Positions 34,320 to 43,915 of a stretch of 64,000 nt of DNA are shown piece after piece. Origin of the DNA: a virus; IMG/VR virus record IMGVR_UViG_3300029286_000018, positions 1 through 64,000 of that record; one strand, given 5' to 3'. The notes below the pieces were generated by a model that saw nothing but the letters and a program-made list of their open reading frames with translations, was not told where the DNA came from and did no database searches. Within the stretch, counting starts at the first letter, position 1. Every line of letters begins with the position of its first letter. Made by a program: the position numbers and the translations under genes.

Positions 34320-34733
34320 ATGATAAAAATAGCTGGTAAGCGTATAAAAGATCGCCATATTAATTGGCAAGAGCACTACTCGGAAAGAACAGAACCTTTG
34401 CGTGATCGTTATTGGTCTGAATTAGGCACTGGTTCTTATCGTAGATGGGAAGGTCATGACTATACAACGAATAGTGATTATTACGTTGTTTGCAGTCCTG
34501 CTCAAACTAAATACGGAGAAAAATCTTACTTTGCTGGTATTAAAAAATTACCACCCGCTTCGGTTCGTGAAACTACAAAAGTGTATTCTCCATATGGTAA
34601 GTACTTTAGTAGCATGGCTGCTGCTTTGAGTTTTTTAAAAGACAAGTATGGTGTACCTTGGCCAAAAGATCAAGTGAATTACATGTCAGCGCAATTGCAA
34701 AATATTGAAATCCCTAGATTCGTGAAGGCATAA
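34320..34733 (+). CDS. Hypothetical protein beginning MIKIA (137 aa)
   Basis: The 59 bases before it are very AT-rich (TATAAAAT at 34294-34301), possibly a promoter. The product starts MIKIAGKRIKDRHINWQEHY and has a Tyr/Trp-rich body (YWSELGTGSYRRWEGHDY, DYYVVCSPAQT). It ends RFVKA, so both ends fit the K-x-A theme. It lies between portal and protease/scaffold and could be an internal head protein or an enzyme delivered with the DNA. No family is recognised. Confidence 0.55.
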   Translation: MIKIAGKRIKDRHINWQEHYSERTEPLRDRYWSELGTGSYRRWEGHDYTTNSDYYVVCSPAQTKYGEKSYFAGIKKLPPASVRETTKVYSPYGKYFSSMAAALSFLKDKYGVPWPKDQVNYMSAQLQNIEIPRFVKA

Positions 34734-34739
34734 AATATT

Positions 34740-37700
34740 ATGGATAAATTTACAATAACTACTGAACGTCAAATTGAACCTTTGAACATTCCACAGCATT
34801 GGGATGAAATAAATATTTCTCCTATTACAAAATATGCATCAAATGATAAGGTCTTTGAGGAGAGAGTGAAGGGCATGGATTTAGGCGGCTTTAACATTGT
34901 AAAAGAAGTCAAAGAACATCCAGAGCATTTATTTGTAAAAGTATTTGCAATTAAGAAAGATGAAGTAAATGATAATGGAGATTACTTTAGTGAAAAAGAA
35001 CTAAAGAAAGCTGCAAAAACATTTATTGGTGTTCCTGTATTTGTCAATCATCAGAACGATGATATTGAAAAAGCAAGAGGAAAAGTTGTACATGCTTGGT
35101 GGGATGATGAGCGTGGTGGTATTTATACAATTAATATGGTTGATAAAGTTGCATATCCACGTCTTGCAAGAGGAATAGAGGCTGGATACGTCACAGGTAG
35201 CTCCATGGGGTGTTCAGTCAAGTATAGCGCCTGTTCAGTTTGCCATACTCGTGCAGCAAATGCAAAAGAATATTGCTCACATATTAAGGAAAGAAAAAAG
35301 AAGAATTTTACTGGAGAACATGAGTGTCTTTATCACAAAAGCGCTAACTCTGGTGATGAACCATGTCCTGTTTGTGGTTCTGAAAAAGGAAAGAAGAAAT
35401 TAAACAAGTACGCAAGTCAACAGATATTTGAGCATAATTATGATGTTAAGTTTATTGAGGATAGCTTTGTAGTTAATCCTGCATGTCATGATTGCTTGGT
35501 AAGTGACATCATAAATCCAAGCGCTTTGTTTAAGAAAGTTGCCGACATTAGAGAGACTATTTCAAAGCTTGGTTTTGTAGTCGAATCAGATTCATCTTTT
35601 GGCATAGAATGCTCTACTGGCCAGTGCGGCTTACACAAGGCTGCTGGTAAGCAGGAGTTAAATGAACTTAATGATGCCATGAATCAATTGGAGCGTGTCG
35701 CTCGTTCAATGATGGCTCAGAAAAATAAGGTTAGCTTAGAGTATGTTTCTGATATTATTAAAGTTACTGCAGATATACAGAAAATATCAGATGAATTAGT
35801 TGAAATGGGTTATGCAGTATTACCAAGTCCAACTTCTGAGCAGGTTGCTTATGGAACAAACGTGCAGGCAAGTCCTGTTGTTGGTCCATCTTCTGCAGTA
35901 CAAACACCTATTTCAGCTATGCCAAAGCCGTCTTCAGGAGCTCAGCCCTCTGCTCAGCCATCATTAGCAATGCCACCACAACAGGCTGCTCCGATGATGA
36001 AAACTGTTCCCGGCACAGTGTCTCCACAGGTTCAGGATCTTGGTGATGACATTGGACGAGTAACAAGACCAAATTTTGTTCCAGTTCGTGCAGATTCCGC
36101 AAAGGATTTTATTAAAATATCTAATAGTATAATGAACAGGCTCTCGGAAATTGCGGGAGTTTTAAATATTAATGGAGAGTTTATGTCTGAAAATTCAGGA
36201 TACAAATACACACAAGGTGATGATACAATTGTAATTTCCTCTGATGTAGATGGGGAAATTCACGTTGCTCATCTGAACCAGGATCGCTTGCTCAAGTGGG
36301 CAAGCATAGATTCATTTGATAATGAAACTCAAAGTTTAATAACTCACAATCCGCAACAAGCCGCTCGTAAAATACTTTCTTCATATATGAACAACAATAA
36401 TTCAGAGGAGTCAATTATTTCCATGGAAAACAACAATAAGATCGCACAGTCTCAGACTAATGATGTACACGAAGTTACCACCGAATCCCAACTCAATAGT
36501 GTTAAGGGTCTTGGCAGGCGTCAAGGAGAAGCCCCCACTGGTACTACTGAGAGCAAAGAGCAGCTTGGCTCTGGCAAGGTTTACTTCAAGGACGTGAACA
36601 GCGAGTCTCCCACCGCTCATCGTGGAACCTATGATTCCATCGTTGAGTCTACTCTGAATTCTAAGACTGGTGGATACATGGCGAGATGGGGTTCTTTCCC
36701 AGAGGTCATTACTGAGGCTCAATGGGACGACTTGTCTCGCGAAGTTAAGGCCAACATTCCTTCTGACTGGACATCCGTTGCTAAGGAAGGTCAGCTCGAT
36801 GCCTTGCGCTCCACATTCAGCTGGTCAGAGCCAACAGCAACCACAGAATCACAACTGTCAGGAAAGATGAAAAAGAAGGCTTCTGCCAAGGATCTTATTA
36901 AGGTCGCTCAGTCTGCAGTTGCTGATGCCATGGCATTCTATGGTGTTGGAATTGAAGACATTCAGAAGAGTGTCCAATTTGTGAACTCAGATTCTTCTCG
37001 TAAGTTTAAGTCAAAGGTTATGGTTGCACTAAATGCTGCTCCATGGGCAGTTAACGCACGTAAGGCTTACAATAGTCGTCTTGCTTCATTCTCTAAGGTT
37101 GCTTCAGAAGTTTATGGACTTGAGCCAGTTGATGCAGTTCTTGCAGCAATTGGAGACAGTCTCGACAACAATGGCGCAGAGGACGTTCTCGCTGCAGTTA
37201 CATTTGTTGCAGGCAACAAGTTGGCAATGCAGCAGGCAGAAGATTTGGCAGTTGAAAGATTTGAGTCTACTGTTTCTGGAAATAGTAATGAAGAAGACAT
37301 GTTCCGTCAGGCCTTCAGTGAGCTTTCTCTCCCAGAGGATGGTCTTATTAAGGTTTGTATGAGCGCTCAAGATGATTTGGGAATGGATGTTTCAGGAGAC
37401 AAGTCATTCATTGATGCAGTTCATAAGTTTGCGCAGAATATGGTCAGCGAAAATCTTGGCAAGCAAGTTGAAGTCGTTCCAGTCGCAGTTGATGTTGATG
37501 AGGAAAACGGACTTGTTGAAGCTACTTGCAAGCTTGCATCTAAACTCACTGATCAGGAAAAACAAGCTTTTAGCAAGTGGGCATCTTCCGCTGAGGAAGC
37601 AACCAAGCAGGCTGAAGTAATAGAAGAAGTCGAAGAAACCAAGTTTGAGAATAAGCGTGCTTCCTTGATTAAGGAACTTAATCAACTAGAGAAGCGTGCT

Positions 37701-40541
37701 CAGCTTGCTGGTGGACAGATGCCAGCTAATTTAAATCCTGCTGGCATGGGAATGGGCATGCAGCTTCCAGGTGGAGCAGCTCCCGCTGGTGGTCCAGGCA
37801 TTGAAGCTCTCACTGGTGAACTACCAATGGATGCTGGCGGTGCTGGTGCTGATCCTCTTGCTGGAGGAGATATGGGCATGGAAGACGCTGAATCTAAGCC
37901 AAAGCCACCAGGTGCAGTTTGCATTGTTTGCGGAGGAAATGACGTTGATGTCCAGAGTGGCAAATCGAAGTGCAACGGCCCAGGCTGCGGCATGAACTAC
38001 ACCATCAAGATTGTCCCAGATGCATCCTTGCTTGACAAGATTACAGACGGAGATGTTGATCAAGAAGATGTTACAGCTGGTCCAGAATCCCCAGAGAAGG
38101 GCCTTGGCGGCTATGGTCCAATGGGCGCTCTTGACGCTGGCGCTGCAGGAATGCCAGCTCCAGCAGGAATGCCAGCAGGCGGAATGGCAGTTGCTGCATC
38201 TGCCAAGATCAGTGCTGATACCATGAAGAAGTTTGCATCTCGCCATGCTTTTGGATCAATCAGTCCAATCACTGGCGCAAGTAACACTATTCGTCTTGAC
38301 CAGGAACACTGGCAGTGCCTAGATAGTGGTCAGATCTACCGTGTTCGTTTGGCTGCAAAGCAAAATGATTCAAAGCACGTTTATGCTCAATGGGAATGGG
38401 TTCCATTAGTAAAGAAGGCTTCTTGCGCTCCATGTCAGCGTCGTAAGAACGCGATTGTCAGCGCTCTTTCTTCAGTTGGAATTTCTGAGAGCAAGTTTGA
38501 CGGTATGTCTATGACTGACAAGGCAAATGCTTTGAATTCAATTAATGAGCGTGGATTGCTCGGCACAGTCAAGGAGGCTTCCTCCGATGGTGTGCGCAGC
38601 TTCTTTAAGCAGGCATTCACTGTTCACGGTGAATTCCCAATGGAAATGTGCATACACAAGCTTGCCAATCGCTATGGAGATAACGCTCTTGCTTTGAGCG
38701 GTCCATGCGAAGGTAAGAATCTTGCTGAGTGCGTATGCAGTTCTTTGTCCGATGAGAAGGTTTACACTACCGACTTGGCTCGCAAAGTAGCTTCTGCATG
38801 GTCTGAGCGTGATGGAATGTATGAATGCGTCGAAGACTTCGTGCGCGATGGCCTTTCATTGAATAAGTCTGCTCAGGCATGTGAAGATCTGAAGACCAAA
38901 TACATCAGTGCAGAGGAAATGTTTGCAGAAACTATTTCTAATGATGCAGTTGTTAAGGCTGCTCAGCTTGAAAATGAGGAGCCTATCGAAGAAGAAGATC
39001 CATTTGACTCATCAGATGAAATGTCTGATTCTTCTGAGGACGCTGATGTCGATTTTGAAGACATGTCAGACGATTCTGAAGGTATGGAAGATGACGATTC
39101 TGAAATGGACGGCGACGATGATTCGGGTATGCCATCTGGATACCACGATGAATCTGAAGGTGGAGATGAAGACGAAAGCGAAGGCGATGAAGATTTTGAA
39201 GTTGAGATCAGCCTAGACAGTGGTTCTGCTGATGAAATTGAACACGGTCTTTCTCAGGTCCCTGAAGAAGAGGGTGGAGAAGAGATGGATTTGGATATGG
39301 AGATGTCAGAAGAAGAGATGGACGGCGAGTCCGATCATTCAGACGAGTCTGGTCATTCAGGTCATTCAGCTCATGAGGAGGGCAGCATGGAAGAATCAGG
39401 TATGGTTAGCGAGGCAGACCTTTATAAGGAGTCTCCAAAGCAGGCAAATGAACTTGAAAAGTTTGAAAAAGAAGCTCATTCATTGCGTCGTGGTCGCATA
39501 GTCGGCGTCAACAAGCTAAACATTGATGTTGACAGCATCCGTGCAGCCCTCAATAAGAAGGCTGGCAAGGTTGAGCAGACCAGTGCCCAAGATACCGTGA
39601 AGGGTATTGCTAACGGCAAGCCTCACTCAGAGAGCACTCAGGAAGGTTTCGATGCAGAGACTCCAGACGTTCCGACACAGAACGGAAAAGTCCTGAGTAA
39701 TGAGCATGGCGATGGATTTGATGCTGATATGCCAGAGATCCCATCCGGTAAGGGTAAGTTCCCAAATGAGACCAATGAAGGCGAAATGCAGGACACTGTA
39801 AGTGGTGGAACAGCTGGTCAGGGTTCAAACCATACTGGTAAATACCGCAAGGCTTCCAATATGTTTGACCAGGCACTTGCCAAACTCGCCAAGGACATGA
39901 ACCTTGAAATCGGAGCAGCTCAAAATGATCCAGACATCGCACCAATTGCTGATGGTAAGGCTCATCCAGATGCTGCAACTGAGGAAGGCTTCAGCGCAGA
40001 TTCGCCAGACGTTCCAGACAATGGTGGAAAGCCACTGAGCTCTGAGCACGGCGAAGGATTCAAGGTTGATGGTCCATCAATCCCAGCTGGTGACGGCAAG
40101 ATGGGGCATGAATCCAATGAAGGTGAAAAACAAAATGGAATCACTGGTGGTGGGCTCGGTCAGGGCAATCACACCCAGTATAAGTCTAAGAAGGCCAATA
40201 GTGCCAATAAAGAGGTTGCATTAAAGCTTGCAGCAAAAATGGTTGAAGGAGGCTTAATTAAGGCCGACCAGATGCCAGGCAAGATTTCGGAGTTGCAGAG
40301 ATACGAGGTATCTCAGCTCCGTGACCTCGAGAAGGCGATGTTTAATCGCCCGAGTGCTATGAAGGGCCTGAAGATTGCGTCGAGTGGGGTAGAGCAGCCA
40401 CTCGTCATCAGCGAAGCAAGCAGTCACAAAAATGCTTCGGTTGATCTAAAAGGTAAAATTGCTTCTCTGTTCCGCTTGCAACAGCAGGTCGAAGCGGCAG
40501 ATGAGAGCGAGGCTGCTAAGTTACGTAGTGCGTTTAAATGA
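34740..40541 (+). CDS. Prohead protease fused to scaffold/internal-head polyprotein (1933 aa)
   Basis: Residues 30-230 look like a prohead serine protease: NGDYFSEKELKKAAKTFIG, VFVNHQND with His104, a GKVVHAWW strand, and VTGSSMGCSV with Ser155 in S-x-G. A Cys-rich insert (CSVCHTR, EYCSHI, HECLYH, CPVCGS) and a later zinc ribbon near 1061-1090 (CIVCGG...CNGPGCG) follow. The rest is helical blocks, an acidic Asp/Glu/Ser region (about 1417-1530), an SGHSGHS patch and two 116-residue repeats (about 1622 and 1738). I count more than 20 K-x-A-(S/Q/N) motifs, often at block borders. Typical prohead proteases are 200-350 residues, so this is a giant fusion. Confidence 0.75.
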   Translation: MDKFTITTERQIEPLNIPQHWDEINISPITKYASNDKVFEERVKGMDLGGFNIVKEVKEHPEHLFVKVFAIKKDEVNDNGDYFSEKELKKAAKTFIGVPVFVNHQNDDIEKARGKVVHAWWDDERGGIYTINMVDKVAYPRLARGIEAGYVTGSSMGCSVKYSACSVCHTRAANAKEYCSHIKERKKKNFTGEHECLYHKSANSGDEPCPVCGSEKGKKKLNKYASQQIFEHNYDVKFIEDSFVVNPACHDCLVSDIINPSALFKKVADIRETISKLGFVVESDSSFGIECSTGQCGLHKAAGKQELNELNDAMNQLERVARSMMAQKNKVSLEYVSDIIKVTADIQKISDELVEMGYAVLPSPTSEQVAYGTNVQASPVVGPSSAVQTPISAMPKPSSGAQPSAQPSLAMPPQQAAPMMKTVPGTVSPQVQDLGDDIGRVTRPNFVPVRADSAKDFIKISNSIMNRLSEIAGVLNINGEFMSENSGYKYTQGDDTIVISSDVDGEIHVAHLNQDRLLKWASIDSFDNETQSLITHNPQQAARKILSSYMNNNNSEESIISMENNNKIAQSQTNDVHEVTTESQLNSVKGLGRRQGEAPTGTTESKEQLGSGKVYFKDVNSESPTAHRGTYDSIVESTLNSKTGGYMARWGSFPEVITEAQWDDLSREVKANIPSDWTSVAKEGQLDALRSTFSWSEPTATTESQLSGKMKKKASAKDLIKVAQSAVADAMAFYGVGIEDIQKSVQFVNSDSSRKFKSKVMVALNAAPWAVNARKAYNSRLASFSKVASEVYGLEPVDAVLAAIGDSLDNNGAEDVLAAVTFVAGNKLAMQQAEDLAVERFESTVSGNSNEEDMFRQAFSELSLPEDGLIKVCMSAQDDLGMDVSGDKSFIDAVHKFAQNMVSENLGKQVEVVPVAVDVDEENGLVEATCKLASKLTDQEKQAFSKWASSAEEATKQAEVIEEVEETKFENKRASLIKELNQLEKRAQLAGGQMPANLNPAGMGMGMQLPGGAAPAGGPGIEALTGELPMDAGGAGADPLAGGDMGMEDAESKPKPPGAVCIVCGGNDVDVQSGKSKCNGPGCGMNYTIKIVPDASLLDKITDGDVDQEDVTAGPESPEKGLGGYGPMGALDAGAAGMPAPAGMPAGGMAVAASAKISADTMKKFASRHAFGSISPITGASNTIRLDQEHWQCLDSGQIYRVRLAAKQNDSKHVYAQWEWVPLVKKASCAPCQRRKNAIVSALSSVGISESKFDGMSMTDKANALNSINERGLLGTVKEASSDGVRSFFKQAFTVHGEFPMEMCIHKLANRYGDNALALSGPCEGKNLAECVCSSLSDEKVYTTDLARKVASAWSERDGMYECVEDFVRDGLSLNKSAQACEDLKTKYISAEEMFAETISNDAVVKAAQLENEEPIEEEDPFDSSDEMSDSSEDADVDFEDMSDDSEGMEDDDSEMDGDDDSGMPSGYHDESEGGDEDESEGDEDFEVEISLDSGSADEIEHGLSQVPEEEGGEEMDLDMEMSEEEMDGESDHSDESGHSGHSAHEEGSMEESGMVSEADLYKESPKQANELEKFEKEAHSLRRGRIVGVNKLNIDVDSIRAALNKKAGKVEQTSAQDTVKGIANGKPHSESTQEGFDAETPDVPTQNGKVLSNEHGDGFDADMPEIPSGKGKFPNETNEGEMQDTVSGGTAGQGSNHTGKYRKASNMFDQALAKLAKDMNLEIGAAQNDPDIAPIADGKAHPDAATEEGFSADSPDVPDNGGKPLSSEHGEGFKVDGPSIPAGDGKMGHESNEGEKQNGITGGGLGQGNHTQYKSKKANSANKEVALKLAAKMVEGGLIKADQMPGKISELQRYEVSQLRDLEKAMFNRPSAMKGLKIASSGVEQPLVISEASSHKNASVDLKGKIASLFRLQQQVEAADESEAAKLRSAFK
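39600..40190 (+). repeat. Two degenerate repeats in the protease/scaffold gene
   Basis: The protein segments at 39607-39855 and 39955-40185 share an ordered series of motifs: EGF(D/S)A(E/D)(T/S)PDVP, LS(N/S)EHG(D/E)GF, IP(S/A)G(K/D)GK, NEGE and GGxxGQG. Each is followed by a Lys-rich stretch (KYRKAS, YKSKKAN). The spacing is about 348 bases. DNA is diverged, so the duplication is old. Confidence 0.7.
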
Positions 40542-40575
40542 CTTGCAAATTAATTCTTAAAAGGAGAATATAAAA

Positions 40576-41151
40576 ATGGCTTTAATAGTATCATATCACA
40601 CAATAGCAACCCAGCTTCCAACAACTTCCACAACCATTGTTGAGGGCATGGGCGTTAAGTTCTCTGCTGTATCCGGTGCAGAGTCAAAGGTGGCCCTTGC
40701 TGATGCAACTACCTTCACTTTTGGTATCGCTGGCGATAGTTCAGTTTCAACTGGTCCAAACAAGCCCTACGGTGCTTCAGTTGTAGTGAACGGCGCTGGC
40801 GGAACTCGTGGAACTAGTAACCGTGTTTCTGACTTTTTCAATGAAACAGTTGGCTCAGGTAAGATCACAGTTTATACTGGTATTGGAGAATTTTACACTG
40901 ACCAATATAACACTAGTGGTTCATATACACCAGGCGCTAAGTTGTTTACCAACAGTGTTGGTAAGTTGACCAATACTGATGGTGGCGGTAACTCAATTGG
41001 TTTCACCATGGACGGCCCACGCGCTTATCCAAGCGGTGTTCCTGGCGTTGATGACGGTGGCGTTACTGGCGCAAACACGACTATTAACGGTAGCTTGTCT
41101 TTAGGTAGCTACCTTCGTTTCTACATGAACATTTCTGGTATAGATTTATGA
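40576..41151 (+). CDS. Putative capsid decoration protein
   Basis: AAAAGGAG lies before ATG 40576. The 191-residue product is Gly/Ser/Thr/Val-rich and beta-type, with few Lys residues and no Cys (MALIVSYHTIATQLPTTSTT; FGIAGDSSVSTGPNKPYG). It lies 71 bases upstream of the major capsid gene, the usual place for lambda-gpD-like decoration proteins. Assignment rests on position and composition, not on a recognised motif; a minor tail or fibre protein is possible. Confidence 0.55.
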   Translation: MALIVSYHTIATQLPTTSTTIVEGMGVKFSAVSGAESKVALADATTFTFGIAGDSSVSTGPNKPYGASVVVNGAGGTRGTSNRVSDFFNETVGSGKITVYTGIGEFYTDQYNTSGSYTPGAKLFTNSVGKLTNTDGGGNSIGFTMDGPRAYPSGVPGVDDGGVTGANTTINGSLSLGSYLRFYMNISGIDL

Positions 41152-41222
41152 TCGTAACTATATATTGGTATTCTCGTTGAGATCAATATATATAATATAA
41201 AATTTTGAAAGGATTTACAAAC
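41152..41222 (+). promoter_or_regulatory. AT-rich leader of the major capsid gene
   Basis: The 71 bases between the decoration-like gene and the capsid start contain ATATATAATATAAAATT (41187-41203) followed by GAAAGGA (41207-41213), a good ribosome site. A TATAAT-type -10 is present but no -35 at proper spacing, so a phage-specific late promoter is possible. Support is limited to composition and position before the most highly expressed gene. Confidence 0.3.
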
Positions 41223-42095
41223 ATGTCACTAAATAAAGATGGTTTGACCTATGATGAGAAAGAGGCAGTAATTGCCCAAGCTCTCGCTACAGAAGAGGGC
41301 CGTACTGCTCTCGCACAGGCAATGGTGGAGCCAATCCGCCGTTCTTTGGAGTATCAAGCTGTTGGTCGTAAGTTGCTCATGGTTGACGAGCTCCCACAAG
41401 GTGCTCTTCCTCGCTATGAGCGCGACGTAGCTTCTACCGCCACTGTCATTGCTCGTCAGGGTGCAGTCCCTGACCAGATTCAGCAGGGCGAAGAAGTCCT
41501 TGTTCCAACATTCGAGATTGCTGCTCACCCAACAATCCGTTTGTCTGAAATCAAGGCTCGTCGTTTCTACATTGTTGACCGCGCCCAGATCAAGGCAAAG
41601 GAAGCCATTCAGAAGGAAGAAGATCGCAATATCTTCAACGCTCTGATTGCTGCTGCCGATACCCGTAATGATCAGGTCGTTGGCAACAGTGGTGATCTTA
41701 CTACTGATTCACTTAACGTTGCATACCGTTTGATTGAGACCCACGATCTTGTCGCAAGCAAGGTTGTTGCTCACCCACTTCAGTATGCTCGCTTCCGCGT
41801 TTTCGGCAAGACTTTCTACGATGAGGCTACAACTCGTGAAATCCTCACCACTGGTCTCTATGGTCACCTCTGGACCGCTGACATTCACGTCAGCTCCCAG
41901 CTTGACCCTCAGACCATATTGGTGTGCGCTTCTCCCGACACCGTTGGAGCCTTCCCAATCCGCCAGGACATCACTGTCCTCCCAGCGGACGATCCGAAGA
42001 AGCTTCGCCTCGGTTGGGTAATTTATGAAGAGATCGGCATCGTTGTAATGAACGATTACGCTCTCTCGAAGATTGAAGTTTACCGCACAAGCTAA
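41223..42095 (+). CDS. Major capsid protein (HK97 fold)
   Basis: ATG 41223 (MSLNKDGLTYDEKEAV) has GAAAGGA upstream; the start at 41205 is rejected because it overlaps this site. This 290-residue protein shows an N-terminal helix region, then ALPRYERDVASTATVIARQG, EEVLVPTFEIAAHPTIRL, an EDRNIFNALIAAAD spine-helix segment and the C-terminal LGWVIYEEIGIVVMNDYALS, typical of short HK97-fold capsid proteins. Codon use is visibly more C/G-ending than in neighbours, as expected for high expression. It is followed by a strong terminator. Confidence 0.85.
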   Translation: MSLNKDGLTYDEKEAVIAQALATEEGRTALAQAMVEPIRRSLEYQAVGRKLLMVDELPQGALPRYERDVASTATVIARQGAVPDQIQQGEEVLVPTFEIAAHPTIRLSEIKARRFYIVDRAQIKAKEAIQKEEDRNIFNALIAAADTRNDQVVGNSGDLTTDSLNVAYRLIETHDLVASKVVAHPLQYARFRVFGKTFYDEATTREILTTGLYGHLWTADIHVSSQLDPQTILVCASPDTVGAFPIRQDITVLPADDPKKLRLGWVIYEEIGIVVMNDYALSKIEVYRTS

Positions 42096-42126
42096 TAGCT
42101 GGGTAAATATAGGTTTTTTGAATTGC

Positions 42127-42165
42127 GACCCGCTCTCCGAAAGGAGGGCGGGTTGTTTTTTTGTT
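42127..42165 (+). terminator. Strong Rho-independent terminator after the major capsid gene
   Basis: ACCCGCTCTCC (42128-42138), loop GAAA and GGAGGGCGGGT (42143-42153) form an 11-bp stem with one G-T pair and a stable GNRA tetraloop, followed by TGTTTTTTTGTTG. This is the clearest intrinsic terminator in the window and marks the end of the head transcription unit. Its use implies a host-type RNA polymerase or one that recognises the same signal. Confidence 0.92.
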
Positions 42166-42216
42166 GTAAATAATTCTCATAGATAATATGACGACATATT
42201 CGTATATGAGGTTTTT

Positions 42217-43866
42217 ATGAGTGAACGCAAGATATTTAACTTTGAATCAAAAATATTAGATAATGAAACTCTTAGTAAATTTGGATATTATCCAGAATCT
42301 ATTGGAAGATCATCTGCAAAGTTTGTAGTTGCTATATGTAGATTTTGTGGATATCAAATGGATATAAGGAAGGGCTTTTATAATAAATCTGGATCGGCTT
42401 GTCATAAAGATTGTAAGCTAAAAGAAATGAGTCTTTCTGGGTCCCCATTTTGTCTTGATAAAACAAGGGAAAAAGCAAAGGTCACAAACTTAAAAAAATG
42501 GGGTAATGAATGTCCTCAAAAAACAGAAGTGATTCGCAATAAGATAAGTGTGTCAAAAAAAGATGCAGAGTATCAAGCAAATTTTAAAGAAACCATGAGA
42601 TCAAGGCACGGTGTTGATAATCCTGCTAAGATGTCCGATCATGCAGAAAAAGTTAAGAATACTTCATTAATTAAGTATCAAAAAGAACATTTTAATTTAA
42701 ATGAATCAGTTCAAGCAAAAAGACAAAACACAAACATTGAAAAGTATGGATGTGCTTTTCCTACGCAGAATGACTCTGTAAAACAAAAGATAAAAGATTC
42801 TTGGAAACAAGTTGTTTCACAAGACGATGAGAAATATTTTATGTTTAATTTTGTTTCTAACTCTAAAGAGCTATGGAACGACATTGAGGCAGGTATGTCT
42901 TTATCTGACATATCTCAGCATTATCAAATTGATCGTATTGCCTTAAATAAAGTTCTTTTAAGTCAGCAATTTAAAAATAAATACCAAAAGATTTATTCGT
43001 ATCCAAAACATCAAAAACAAAAAGAAATATATGATTACTTAAAATCGATTGGTCTATCAGATATTGTTATGGATGATAAAGGTGTAATTGGTTTAGAACT
43101 AGATATTTATTCTCCGTCAAAAAAGATGGCAATAGAATTTAACGGTTCATATTGGCACTCAGAAGCAATCTTAGATCCTGATATTGCTAGAAAAAAACAT
43201 ATCAATAAGACAAAGATGTGTGGAAAAATTGGTGTTAGGCTAATTCATATTTTTGAAAAACAATGGGAAGAAAGAAAGGCTCAATACGAATCCTTTTTGA
43301 CATCAGCGTTTGGATTGAATCTGGTTAATCTACATGGAAGATCTTGTTCTATTGATTTTAGTCCTGAGTACTCATTTATGGAAAATTATCACATACAGGG
43401 CAAGCCTAGAGGCGTTGAATTTTGGGTAAACTTAAAGTATGATGGAGAAACGGTTGGGTCAATGTCTTTATCATCTCATCATAGACAGAATGGATCTGTA
43501 AATGAGGCTGTTTTAAGTAGAATGGCATTTAAGGCAGGGGTTACTATTCGCGGCGGAGCCTCTAGGATGCTTTCCTATGCAATAAAGTTGGCAAAAGCAA
43601 ACGGATTTGATAGTATTATTACTTGGTCAGATGAAATGATTACAAGTGGGAATGTATATCAAAAAATGGGATTTATATCAGATAAAACTTATGGTCCAGA
43701 TTATTTTTATTGGGATTTAAATAATAATCAGTATCGTTCAAAACAGTCTCAGAAAAAATCTGCAACTGGATGCCCTAAGGATAAGACAGAACGAGACTGG
43801 TGTTATGAAAATAATTTATATAGAATGTGGGACTGTGGTAAAAGACGTTGGAGGATAAAGGTTTAA
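42217..43866 (+). CDS. Free-standing homing endonuclease (Vsr/PD-(D/E)xK-like)
   Basis: The 549-residue protein has a Cys-containing N-terminus (CRFCGYQMD) and three KxGxxxPxQ-type repeats (LKKWGNECPQ, SRHGVDNPAK, EKYGCAFPTQ) that are common DNA-binding elements of phage homing enzymes. The nuclease core is LELDIYSPSKKMAIEFNGSY (Asp296, Glu307) with YWHSE and GVRLIHIFEKQW. The C-terminal domain (VTIRGGASRMLSYAIK, KMGFISDKTYGPDYFY) accompanies this class. It lies between the capsid terminator and an enzyme gene, has its own AT-rich leader and is AT-richer than the capsid gene: a typical mobile insertion. Confidence 0.75.
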   Translation: MSERKIFNFESKILDNETLSKFGYYPESIGRSSAKFVVAICRFCGYQMDIRKGFYNKSGSACHKDCKLKEMSLSGSPFCLDKTREKAKVTNLKKWGNECPQKTEVIRNKISVSKKDAEYQANFKETMRSRHGVDNPAKMSDHAEKVKNTSLIKYQKEHFNLNESVQAKRQNTNIEKYGCAFPTQNDSVKQKIKDSWKQVVSQDDEKYFMFNFVSNSKELWNDIEAGMSLSDISQHYQIDRIALNKVLLSQQFKNKYQKIYSYPKHQKQKEIYDYLKSIGLSDIVMDDKGVIGLELDIYSPSKKMAIEFNGSYWHSEAILDPDIARKKHINKTKMCGKIGVRLIHIFEKQWEERKAQYESFLTSAFGLNLVNLHGRSCSIDFSPEYSFMENYHIQGKPRGVEFWVNLKYDGETVGSMSLSSHHRQNGSVNEAVLSRMAFKAGVTIRGGASRMLSYAIKLAKANGFDSIITWSDEMITSGNVYQKMGFISDKTYGPDYFYWDLNNNQYRSKQSQKKSATGCPKDKTERDWCYENNLYRMWDCGKRRWRIKV

Positions 43867-43915
43867 TGTTTGTCAAGGAATGTTTTTCATAAATAAATGA
43901 GTAATATTTTATATC

